A DNA stretch of 31,517 nt. Origin: a virus. Both the position numbers and the translations under genes were made by a program. The stretch covers positions 1-31,517 of the IMG/VR virus record IMGVR_UViG_3300034198_024944; one strand, 5' to 3'. The notes beneath the pieces were generated by a model that did not search any database, was not told the origin of the DNA, and was given only the letters and a program-made list of their open reading frames with translations. Positions 8,901 through 18,100 of the stretch are shown in pieces; the first letter of the stretch is position 1, and the number at the start of each line of letters is the position of its first letter.

Positions 8901-11900
8901 ACTGATACACATCCAAAAAAATCGGATATAGATTGTATTCCTAAACTAGAAATATCAACATTCAGGATTGTAGTTGTTGGTGAATAACTACCAGATAAGT
9001 AGTTTGATGGTTCATATGGATTTTCTGTATATACTTCTGTTGGTTGATTATATGGACCATATTTGTGGTTTTGTTTGGCAAGTCTGAATTGTATAGATTT
9101 TGTTCCAAGTTTTCCAACAACAGTTTCAAATTCATTGAAATTTCCACTTACCATAGTGATTTCTAAAAGTTTTGGAAAAACATAAGAAGACACATCTACA
9201 TTATCAAAAAATGCATAAAACTTAGTTTTTGGTTTTAATCTTCTAGAAATTATCTCAATATTTCTAGATCTCATTGTAGTTATAATTTCATTAGAAACTA
9301 CTCTATCCCCTATCTTTGTAGTATCATATTTTGAAGATACTGCATATTGTATTCCTTGTCTTGTTTGATTTGTTGTAGTAGTAGTAGTTTCACTTGAAAA
9401 AGTAGTTACAGTGTCACGAATTGCTTGAGTGCTTACTTGACTTTGCCTCATAACTCCATCTGGAGCACGAGATGCATGAAGAGCAGAAGTTGCAACCCAT
9501 CCTGTATCTGATACAACAGAACTTTGATTTAATTGACCTAAAACTGGACCTGATGATGTGGATGATCCCGACCAATTAGTTTCCCAAGATCCCCAATCTA
9601 CTGGAGAAAGACCAGTATTTGTATCAACTGAATATTGCTGTATAGTTGCATTATAAGACCCTTCAACATCTATTGTTCTTTCTGTTTTTCTAGGATCTAC
9701 CCAAGTATCACTTTCTGGATTTAATTTAATAGATCCAATCCAATTTATTGTATTGAAAGGATTCACATTTTCTGATCTTGTTGCAAATTTATTTTTTGTA
9801 TATTCTACGTCATTATAATTTAAACATATAACATTTCCTACTTTTTTAATATTATTAGAACCTAAATCATTTACATAATTAATGTCAACACTTGGATTTG
9901 CAGTTGTTCCAACTCCAACTATTGACTCAGATCCAAGCAGTAAATCTAAAGAAGTAGCATATGGTTCTGGCCTTAAAAATCCATTAGATACATCAATACT
10001 TGCTCTATAGTTTTCATTTGATATATCTCCACCATAAATTGATCTAAAATTATCAACAAAAAACCCACATTTAAATTTATCTAATTGAGTTTGAGGATCT
10101 CTAATTGTTAAATTTTGAGTATCAGTTTCAAGTAAAGACAAAGAGGTATAATATTCAACATTTGAAATTCTATCTTCTAAAGTTGAAATATCTTTCATTG
10201 TATATCTTTTATGAGAAGATACTACAATTTTAGCATCATTTACATTATACAAATATGCTGGATAGTATATAGTTGCTATTTCTAAAGCATTATTTAATCC
10301 GTCTGGAACTTTTGGAGTCAATGAAGAAATTCCCTTATTTAGAGCAAATGTTCCTTCTTTTGTCAAAAATAATTTATCAATTCTTGGCAAATAATAAGAA
10401 TATGATAAATTTATATTTCTATTATTTGCAAATGTATTTGGAGAAGAATTTTGATCAGGACTAAAAATTCTTGAATAATATTCAAATGGAGATTTATTGC
10501 CAGTATAAGGAAGAACTCTTGGTCTTACATCAATAATATCAGTCACTCTACTTCCATTTATTGATGCTATGTTATTTTCATATCTTATACTATCATATGA
10601 AGTTGCACTTACAAAATCTCCACCATCTGTTTTATCTATACTGTAGTAATTATAAATTATTTTCAATTGTCTATTTGGAGATGATGCATTATTATTTCTA
10701 ATTATTCTTGAAAAATCAAGAAACTCACTTCTTTGACCATTATCAAAAGTAAATGATTTTTTTATATCAAAATCACCTATTTCTATAGAATAAACAATAG
10801 AAGTTACTTTAGATTCTTCAAATAATATATCTTCGTTTGGTATGAATTTATTTTCGTTAATGTATACTATTTCTATTTGATTGGTTATTTTATTGTCTGA
10901 TACTACTGCAACAGCATTACTATTGCTGCCAATAACTCTTTCACCAATAACAGTATTTAAAAGATTTGAACTTGTATTTACTAAATTTAATTTTGGTAAA
11001 GATGGTTCATCTGTAGTTGATGATTGATATACAGCCAGAACGGATTCAACATCACAAACATGTAATGATATTTGTTCATCCTGAACTCTTGTTCCATATA
11101 TGCTACTGTATATTAATCCATCATTTAAAGTGCTAGCTCCAATTCCTGACAGATTAGATGAAGATTTATTTATGGTTATTTTTTCACATCTATTATATAT
11201 TTTTTTGCGAGTAGAACATTTATTTTTTTTATATGTTACCGTCAATATCGCTTGTCCAGAAGAAATATTTAAATTTTGAAGAGTAATAGTTCTTCCAGAA
11301 ACAGTTAATTTTTGATCATTTAATTGTTCAACTATTCCACCATACTTTTCAGCTAAACTATAATTTTCTATACTAAATGGTTCTAAAGTCAAATTAGCAT
11401 CAGTTTCCAATGTAGAACTATAAGAATTTGAAGAAATTGAAATTTCATAAGATTTTTTAATTAATATTTCAGATGAAGTTAAATCTAAATTAGAAATATT
11501 GCTGTATTTTAAATTAGAATATAAAAATGCATTTGAAGTATTTAAAATGCTCAATGTTGCTTTTGTGACCCCATTAATTGTTGGTATTGTTGAATTTGGA
11601 AGACTTCCATTACATACATTTGAAACAGATGTTGTTGCTACAACATTAATAGTGTTTAAAGATGGATTTATTGATTGGACTTTATTGTAAGTGGGTACAG
11701 TTTGTCCTGGTTTTGTGTATTTAATAATATCTCCAACTTTTAAATTTACATAAAAATTAGAAGCAGAAGCAGATATGGTACTAATTCCAGAATTTTCTGC
11801 AGAAATTGTAAATTGTGTAGTTGCATCAGCAATATAAAGATTATTTGATAAAACTGGATCTGCTGTAAATATATTTTCTGCATTAGAAATTTGATGAACA

Positions 11901-13519
11901 TCCGATAAATTATAATCGGTTACATTAGTTATTGTTCTAATTTCATTTAGTCCAGAAATTTGTTCGTTAGCAACAAAAGAACCAGATACTTGATATAATG
12001 TTAACTGATTTGAATTTGTGACATTATTCAATAAATAACCAGTTGCTCCACTATTACTTCCCCTAATAAAAGCAGGAGTAGACTGAGTTATTGTTGAATT
12101 TATTGATAAAACAGTATATGTTTGTATATCATACAAGGAACATCTCATTGATGTTGATGCATCAACATAATTTGATGTATCAAAACTTAAATCATAAATC
12201 CTTGCAATACCAATTTCAATTCCAGAACTAACTCCTGGTGTTTGGGTTCTACCACTATAAAGTTTTACTTGAGAATTTGTTCCAAATCCAATTGGAGCAG
12301 TTCCAAAGATATTGTTTATTTCTATTTGTTTACCAATATTGAATGGAGAAAATTCATTATAAATTCCTTCAGTATCTCTTGGTTTTTCTACATCAATTGT
12401 TGTTGTATTAATAGTTTCTATCTCATAGCCTCTTACATATGCTTTTCCTGGACTAATTGATAAACAAGCTAGATTTTTTGATGGTAAATTGCCTTGTTTT
12501 GTTTGTTGATTGTCATTATATATTCCATCATTCCCTGTTCTATTATTTAACGATTCTTTAATAGAAATTGAAAATGGTCTTACATAATAATCGCCAGATT
12601 GATCATATGTTCTTCTAGCAATTTCATCTTCAATTATATTATACTGAGTATCTTTTACAAACTTTTGTATTGCGCCATTTTCTATTCTTAATAATTCTAT
12701 AAAATCTTGATCATTAAAATCAGTTATTGATTTTTTGATTAAAGTTGCAGTTATTTTTAATCTATCTGCTCCATCTGCAGCATAATTTGAAAAACCATTT
12801 GCATTATCAAAAAGATCTGGATATTCATTTGAAGCTATAGCAATCTCTTCATTTATAAGCAATCCAACTCTATATGAAGGAGTATTTGTGTATGGATCTA
12901 AAATTATAATTTGAGAAGGAACAAAAACAAAAAATCCACGAATAAAATAAACTCCATCAGCAATTTTTGCTGCTGATCCAACAGAAGTTGAGTTTTGAAT
13001 AACGGATGTTGCAACAGATGAATTTGCTCTGATAGTTGATAAAGAATAATTTATATCTTCAAGAGTTATTAAATTTTCTCCATCAACAAAAGTTTTTGTT
13101 GTAAAATTAGTATCACTTGAACTTTGATATTTTACAAATAAAGTATAATTTGATACATTATCTTCTAATGGACTATAATAATATTCCACTTTTGCAGTGA
13201 CACCACTAATTTCCCCTTTTAATGTTATACCTATTAAATTGTCAATATAGGAAGAAACCGGAATTCCAGAAAAAGTATCATTTATTTGAATTGATGTATA
13301 TTCAGACTCATATGCTATTTGTCCAGGAATTACTACAGATCCATCTTTAAAGAAATGATTTCCAAATTGTTCAATTTGATCTTGAAGTATTGATTGTAAT
13401 GTTGTTAATTCTCTAGCCTGAATTGGAGTTGCTGGTTTAAATAATACTCTATTGTAATTATTAGATCTTTTAAAATCGTCAAAATATGGAGAAACATTTA
13501 GATTAGTATTTTGGGGCAT
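5996..13519 (-). CDS. Giant DUF4815-type baseplate/tail structural protein, 2507 residues (gp10-like position)
   Basis: This very long structural protein follows gp8, where T4 has gp9 and gp10. The N-terminus has NVSPYFDDFKRSNNYNRVLF and TPIQARELTTLQSILQDQIE, which I recognise as a DUF4815 signature. Beta-rich repeats follow. At about residues 1650-1850 lies a conserved block with DPLAESFEVTDPNGVFITKC, NVWISRMGEVD and GSLFKSQNGSTWDPSQLEDL. Further on are two Gly-Tyr repeats (NSGSDF, IGGSGYSYG) and one INDEIISYT module. The C-terminal 200 residues (ISKKIKLQKSANSLKVLF to MTGTNQTFTPKIRDLRAIAS) are also typical of the family. It is thought to form the outer baseplate and its fibre-attachment part. 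Equating it with T4 gp10 rests on position only. It ends with an ATGA overlap. Confidence 0.85.
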   Translation of the reverse strand: MPQNTNLNVSPYFDDFKRSNNYNRVLFKPATPIQARELTTLQSILQDQIEQFGNHFFKDGSVVIPGQIAYESEYTSIQINDTFSGIPVSSYIDNLIGITLKGEISGVTAKVEYYYSPLEDNVSNYTLFVKYQSSSDTNFTTKTFVDGENLITLEDINYSLSTIRANSSVATSVIQNSTSVGSAAKIADGVYFIRGFFVFVPSQIIILDPYTNTPSYRVGLLINEEIAIASNEYPDLFDNANGFSNYAADGADRLKITATLIKKSITDFNDQDFIELLRIENGAIQKFVKDTQYNIIEDEIARRTYDQSGDYYVRPFSISIKESLNNRTGNDGIYNDNQQTKQGNLPSKNLACLSISPGKAYVRGYEIETINTTTIDVEKPRDTEGIYNEFSPFNIGKQIEINNIFGTAPIGFGTNSQVKLYSGRTQTPGVSSGIEIGIARIYDLSFDTSNYVDASTSMRCSLYDIQTYTVLSINSTITQSTPAFIRGSNSGATGYLLNNVTNSNQLTLYQVSGSFVANEQISGLNEIRTITNVTDYNLSDVHQISNAENIFTADPVLSNNLYIADATTQFTISAENSGISTISASASNFYVNLKVGDIIKYTKPGQTVPTYNKVQSINPSLNTINVVATTSVSNVCNGSLPNSTIPTINGVTKATLSILNTSNAFLYSNLKYSNISNLDLTSSEILIKKSYEISISSNSYSSTLETDANLTLEPFSIENYSLAEKYGGIVEQLNDQKLTVSGRTITLQNLNISSGQAILTVTYKKNKCSTRKKIYNRCEKITINKSSSNLSGIGASTLNDGLIYSSIYGTRVQDEQISLHVCDVESVLAVYQSSTTDEPSLPKLNLVNTSSNLLNTVIGERVIGSNSNAVAVVSDNKITNQIEIVYINENKFIPNEDILFEESKVTSIVYSIEIGDFDIKKSFTFDNGQRSEFLDFSRIIRNNNASSPNRQLKIIYNYYSIDKTDGGDFVSATSYDSIRYENNIASINGSRVTDIIDVRPRVLPYTGNKSPFEYYSRIFSPDQNSSPNTFANNRNINLSYSYYLPRIDKLFLTKEGTFALNKGISSLTPKVPDGLNNALEIATIYYPAYLYNVNDAKIVVSSHKRYTMKDISTLEDRISNVEYYTSLSLLETDTQNLTIRDPQTQLDKFKCGFFVDNFRSIYGGDISNENYRASIDVSNGFLRPEPYATSLDLLLGSESIVGVGTTANPSVDINYVNDLGSNNIKKVGNVICLNYNDVEYTKNKFATRSENVNPFNTINWIGSIKLNPESDTWVDPRKTERTIDVEGSYNATIQQYSVDTNTGLSPVDWGSWETNWSGSSTSSGPVLGQLNQSSVVSDTGWVATSALHASRAPDGVMRQSQVSTQAIRDTVTTFSSETTTTTTNQTRQGIQYAVSSKYDTTKIGDRVVSNEIITTMRSRNIEIISRRLKPKTKFYAFFDNVDVSSYVFPKLLEITMVSGNFNEFETVVGKLGTKSIQFRLAKQNHKYGPYNQPTEVYTENPYEPSNYLSGSYSPTTTILNVDISSLGIQSISDFFGCVSVGMKLVGQTSGAVATISDLRLISDSSGTLISSFFIPDPTLPSTPSFKTGTKTFLLTTSSTNSSIVGISESSAETNFVSSGTLENVESSTLRIKNASIERNTVSDQRTTTSTDSRIVANTQNSFRSSSQTRWVDPLAESFEVTDPNGVFITKCDIFFRSKDDKLPVTIQIRTMQNGTPTQTILPFSEVILDPNNIFISPDGSIPTTFTFSSPVYLETGNSYAIVLLSASNNYNVWISRMGEVDITTVNKPDSEKIIVSQQPVLGSLFKSQNGSTWDPSQLEDLKFTLYRADFTTSSASVRFYNPELGIGNNQIASLIPNPVSCYSKSILVGFGNTLTNLNLSNLIIGNKITQQNNSNFSGNLKSIVGAIGINSTLIITNSGSDFSVTGKTYSNISLISLSGNGNGAKVNLTVNNGVAIAATVSIGGSGYSYGDALTVSPSDTDGFGKNLIISIPNTVGVISAYNSLLIDNVQGRLNINSTDNIISTNSTGNQVITGAVVSIINQSTDGLHFKVFHQNHGMYNGLNVIKILGIESDISPTTLKSNYSSTTNNSISVNSVDNFVNFENIPVSNLNPGYILINDEIISYTSVDSVSNLLTGTVFRGVDNTIPSSHDLNDLVFKYEFNGVSLRRINTSHSLSNTNLMTYPIEIDSYYLKIDTSKNGVDRTYGNSNNYPELFFKSKKTGGSYLTSNPQSSSLNGPKSTQNITFNIVKPIVQTILPETTSITSKLRTVSGTSVDGNESPYLDQGFQNITFNSNNILETTRSVLSQVNENTYLNSSTFPGKKSLTLEMILSTKDSKVSPMIDLDRVNMIFVMNRINNPVSDFSKDPRVNKLIGDPNSAIYISKKIKLQKSANSLKVLFDAYRHSSNDIRVLYRLFRNDTPDDQQLYELFPGYDNLNASGNVINSANNSGRSDKFISPSINPNDFGNYEFNAKNLSLFNGYQIKIIMTGTNQTFTPKIRDLRAIASI
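7042..7184 (-). repeat. INDEIISYT module within the DUF4815 protein
   Basis: This segment of about 48 residues reads PGYILINDEIISYTSV, then LTGTVFRGVD and a His-Asp-Leu-Asn ending. The order is a hydrophobic strand, Ile-Asn/Asp-(Asp)-Glu, a second strand, Arg-Gly, and a His-containing loop. It matches three segments of gp7 and one of gp15, so it appears to be a shared structural module. Confidence 0.6.
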
Positions 13520-13525
13520 TTTTCT

Positions 13526-15109
13526 TTAGAACTCCAATACAATTTTAATATCTTCTTTTTGGCTAGGTGATAAAGGAACTGCATTTATGTTATCTATGTA
13601 AATAATTTCACCTGATTTTGTGTTATATTCAGCAGAAGCAATTCCAGAATTGAATACCAATCCCAATTGATATGTATTATTATTTATTGTAAACTCACTA
13701 CCATTAAAATTTTTATCAATAGATAGTTCAGGGCCAATTCTAGTTGAGCTATCAGAATGAATAATTAGTTCTCCTCCAGTTGAAATATCTGGATTTGAAG
13801 TAAATTGATTTATAGTATAATTTACATAATCTGTTGCTAGTCCAACTGGTTGATAATATTTTAAAACTCCAGTAATACTATCCCAAGACGCGACAAATCC
13901 AATAGCAGTTGAACCAAAACCAACATTTTGTGTAATAATTGAATCTAAACCATAAGTGGTTTCAGTTGTTATTCCAGATAACTTTAACGCACTTAATCCA
14001 CTAACTTCAGAATCAGTTAAAAGTTGAACATCACTTCCAACTACAGTTGGATTTTTTATAATTCCGACCCTTCCAAAATCATTTACATCAATTGTATCTG
14101 GGTTTTGTATATTTTTTTGGAATCTTGAATATATTAGTGCTCTATATGCTCCAAGTTCTCTATAAATATCATAACCATGCCCTCCTTTTGGCGGAATAAT
14201 AACATCAAAAGTTGCAATTGTTCCAGTATTTGATAAAGAATCTGGTATTCCTATTCCTCCTGGTCTGAAATCAATTTTCCCTTTTGTATATCCAGAACCA
14301 CCATTTGAAATGTAAACATCAGATACAGAACCAGTAGAATCCACAGTAATTGTTGCGGTTCCATCTTTTCCATCTCCCAATATAGGAATGTTTGAAAATG
14401 ATCTTGGTAATGATTGACTAGATTGATATCCAGATCCTCTACCAGTAATTATGGCAGTATATATTTTTCCATTAATTGCATTATTTTTAATTGTCAAACT
14501 TTCTCCCGAAGATCCCCAATCCTCAGGAACTGGCATATATTCAATAGAATCAAATTTAATAATTTGAGAAGGTTTTATAGTATAAAGATATTTCCAAATA
14601 TATCCATCTCCACTAGTTCCAGCTTGCCTTGGCTCTAAATCAACAAATGTGGGTTCATCAAATGAAGGTTTTCCATTTAGATTATCTGGATCAGAACCAT
14701 TATTCAAACAAATATAAACTTGTAAATTTTCATTAATCACAAAGTAATTAGAATCATAAAGTCTTGGTTTGCTAGTAACATTTGTTAAATTATAAATCGT
14801 ATAGTTATTTCTATACATATCATAAATTGTTCCTGGAGTCCATTGTAATTTTGGGACAACTCTACTTACATCAGCAGAAGTTACCTTTTTTAAAGATACT
14901 ATTGTTTGTTTAATTAAATTTTCTTCATTAAATCCATCAAGAGGTGGTGTTGGCCAGTTTGAAGGAGAACCACCAGCAAGAGTGTTTGTGCTATTTGGTT
15001 GTCCAATAAAAACATAGTAATTATTTGAAGTATAACCAACCGAAACAAGACTCTTAACAAAAGTCTCGGTATTTAATATTCTAAACTGGTCTGATATAAT
15101 AGCAGGCAT
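13526..15109 (-). CDS. gp8: Baseplate wedge subunit gp8, enlarged
   Basis: gp8 is a dimeric component of the baseplate wedge. This 527-residue protein begins MPAIISDQFRILNTETFVKS and has the family features YVFIGQP, LKKVTSADVSRVVPKLQWTP and DMYRNNYTIYNLTN in the first 110 residues. FVVNENLQVYICLNN-type sequence, FVDLEPRQAGTSGDGYIWKY and KFDSIEYMPVPEDWG follow. T4 gp8 has 334 residues. The excess includes two Gly-Tyr repeats at about residues 215-285 (ITGRGSGYQSSQ, ISNGGSGYTKGKIDF) and a C-terminal beta-rich part. The gene starts 29 bases after the gp7 stop with a poor Shine-Dalgarno sequence and ends six bases before the next ATG. Confidence 0.92.
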   Translation of the reverse strand: MPAIISDQFRILNTETFVKSLVSVGYTSNNYYVFIGQPNSTNTLAGGSPSNWPTPPLDGFNEENLIKQTIVSLKKVTSADVSRVVPKLQWTPGTIYDMYRNNYTIYNLTNVTSKPRLYDSNYFVINENLQVYICLNNGSDPDNLNGKPSFDEPTFVDLEPRQAGTSGDGYIWKYLYTIKPSQIIKFDSIEYMPVPEDWGSSGESLTIKNNAINGKIYTAIITGRGSGYQSSQSLPRSFSNIPILGDGKDGTATITVDSTGSVSDVYISNGGSGYTKGKIDFRPGGIGIPDSLSNTGTIATFDVIIPPKGGHGYDIYRELGAYRALIYSRFQKNIQNPDTIDVNDFGRVGIIKNPTVVGSDVQLLTDSEVSGLSALKLSGITTETTYGLDSIITQNVGFGSTAIGFVASWDSITGVLKYYQPVGLATDYVNYTINQFTSNPDISTGGELIIHSDSSTRIGPELSIDKNFNGSEFTINNNTYQLGLVFNSGIASAEYNTKSGEIIYIDNINAVPLSPSQKEDIKIVLEF

Positions 15110-15129
15110 TTTATAAGTTACTTTTTTTC

Positions 15130-15137
15130 TATTTATT
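15130..15137 (-). promoter_or_regulatory. AATAAATA, possible late-promoter box before gp8
   Basis: On the minus strand this reads AATAAATA, one base from the T4 late -10 element. It sits in the short gap between gp7 and gp8, 20 bases before the gp8 ATG. A site here would let gp8 be expressed without reading through the 12.6 kb gp7 gene. Chance occurrence in AT-rich DNA cannot be excluded. Confidence 0.35.
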
Positions 15138-15138
15138 G

Positions 15139-18100
15139 TTAAATTAAACCAAAAGTTCTAGATACAACTGGTGCTGTAGAAAGACCAACTATACCATCAT
15201 CTACATTTAAATCAAATGTTTGTGGATTTCTATTTTGTCTATTTTGATATCCATAAAATATTCCCCAAGAATATTTACCATAAAATCCAAGAGAAGTTAC
15301 TCCAACATTTACATCTATTGGGTAACCTGATGGTCCTGGTGCAAAATTACATCCAACTGTAACAATTCCAGATATAATATCAGTTTGAACTCTTTCTACT
15401 CTATAAACACCATCAATAAATGATTTTGCAGTTCCAATTTTAGATTCTGGATAATTTGATAATCCACCAATACTTGTCGTAATTCCAGTTAAAGCATGAC
15501 CACAAGTAGAATTGCTTTCTGTAATTATAAAATAATCTCCAACATTTAGTTGACTATAATTGATCCCATATGAATTTAAAGATGAATAACCTATTCCTAA
15601 TAAAGTATTATCATATTGTTGAGATTTTAAAGTGAAATCTATTGTAGAACTTGCAACGCTAATTTTTGTAATATTTCCAAAATCTCCTTTAGTTCTTACA
15701 GTATAAACAGTTTCAACTTTAGCAGTATTACTTTGAACAAAAAATGGTATTTCTGAATTTACTTTATAACCAAATCCTCCATCATTTATATCAATTGATA
15801 CAATAGATTCATTTTGAATATTTGCTGTAAAAGATGGATAATGAAAAGATGGTTCGGAGTATATACAAGTTCCAGAAAATCCAACTGCAACTATTTTTTG
15901 TTGATAATCTAAACCTGAATAATATTCAAAATCATTAATTTGATTTAACTGATTCGTATTTATTGGAATCCAATAATTTAAATCATTTGATTGATAGAAT
16001 TTTCCTAGTGAGTCTGACAAATAATAATGATTATTATAATATTTTATATTTCTTAAATTTCCTGAAACACCATCTATATTATTTAATGACCAATCATTTT
16101 CTCCAGTTGGTGAGGTTAAAATAGTTAAATTATCTCCAACAGCAATGAATAAACCATCTGCCCAAATAACTTTATATAAATCATTAGTCGTAAAATTATT
16201 AAAAATTATATTTACTGATTTATTCCAAATTTTTCCATCTCTAGAATAAAGAATAGTTCCAGATTTTCCAACAGCAACAAATTTATTTTCATTGCTAGTT
16301 ACTGATAATAAATTTTGATTTATTATTGATGATGAATAATTTAAAAGGGAACTTGTTGTAATACCAGCACCATAAAAAACTGCCCCATTATTTCCAACAG
16401 AAACCCAACTATCAAAATAATTTGAATATACAACTGAGTTTAAATTATCAGTATAAGTAGTTGGAACATATTTTAGTTCATTAAAATTAGATTGAATATC
16501 ATATAATTCCAAAGTATTCCAAGAAGATACTGTAGTTCCTATACCAACGCTTTTTACCACTGTAGAATTGTTTCCTACAGATAGATATATAAATTCTTCA
16601 GATATACCTGTTGGACCACCAACATCAACTGAGTTTAGATTATTTAATCCATACTTATTAAAATTCCAATTTATTCCTTCTTGACTATCGCATACTACTC
16701 CATCATCTCCAACTAAAACGAAAACATTACCATAAACCAAAGAATTTAAACTGCTAATTGTAGTTATTCCAGAAGTTTGTTTCCAAGAATAAACTAAATC
16801 TTTTTCTAATAAACTTGAATTTGAAATTTGGACACTTGGAGAAAGGATATTTTTGTATCCAACTCCACCATAAGAAATCAATATATTTGATATTGTTGAT
16901 GCTGATGATACATAAGCAGTTCCAAATGCTGGAGCAATATTATTATTTTCTACAATAAAAATATTATCATTTTGATATGAAATACTATCAACATAAGAAA
17001 ATATTGGAAAGCAATTATCTACATATATTTTTGTATCAGATGGTAAAACTTTTTTAATTATTTGAGCAGTAGGAGTTACTTTTGAATGCAATCCTGGTCT
17101 TGATTTTGAGTATAAAACACCATTAATAATCTTATCTTCAGTTTGCTTCGTCCAGTCTAAAGCTCGATCTGTTGTTGTATCAATTCCAATACTATCGTAA
17201 GTAAATGTGTCTAACTCATCTACTGAAATAATTTTTTTAACTACTCTTTCAAATTGTCCTTTAACTAATGGTTGATATAAATCTTTATTGATTTGTATTG
17301 TATCTCCTTCTTTAATAGTTGGAGGTGGAACAACTTCCAATACATCACGAACTGAACCTTTATAGAACAATATAACACAATTAGAGTTGGGTTTTGGTGC
17401 TTCTGTAAATACTATTCGTGAGTTTTTAAAATTGTATGAAACTCCAGGTTCTTGTAATATATTATTGAGATATATTAAAATGTTATTATTGATATTTAAA
17501 TCAGATCCAGGAATAGTTTTTAGTGATATTATACTTGTTTTGTTATTTTCAGTTACAGTCAATGAAAAAGTTTTTCTATATCCATTAAAAAATGGAGATA
17601 TATCATTAAATTGTATAAACTCCCCTGGATAATATCCAAAGAATTTATCTGAAAGAACTTCAGTGACTGTAATAACAAATTCACTAAATCCAATACCAAC
17701 TATTGGATTGGTAACTATACCAGTTACTCCTAAAACATCTCCAACTTTATATCCTGTTCCTGGATTAGTAATATCAAATTGAATAATGCTTGATCCATTT
17801 CCAACTTGTACATCTATCTTTGCATCAGTACCAACTCCTATTCCATCTTTTTGATAGAGTGATAAATTACCATACGCAGAAGGTAAGCTTATAATTACCT
17901 CAGGAATAGAGGTATTTGTATATCCACTTCCAGGATTATCAATAGAAAGATAACCAAGTTCTCCTCCTCCTCCCAATCCTAAATCTGCAGAAATAATTGC
18001 TCCCGATCCTATTGTTGATGCTATAGTAACAACTGGTGGGTTTCTATAACCAGAACCATATCCAGTTAAATATATGTTATCAATAGTTCCAGTTGGAGAT

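Noticed and set aside
8403-8987. A 194-codon open frame on the plus strand
   Set aside because: It lies wholly opposite the conserved block of the DUF4815 protein, has no recognisable domain and would run against every other gene. It is an antisense shadow of the Ser/Thr/Asn-rich coding strand, as are the other plus-strand frames.
8962-9147. A 61-codon minus-strand frame inside the DUF4815 gene
   Set aside because: It is out of frame with the conserved protein and has no ribosome binding site or recognisable product.
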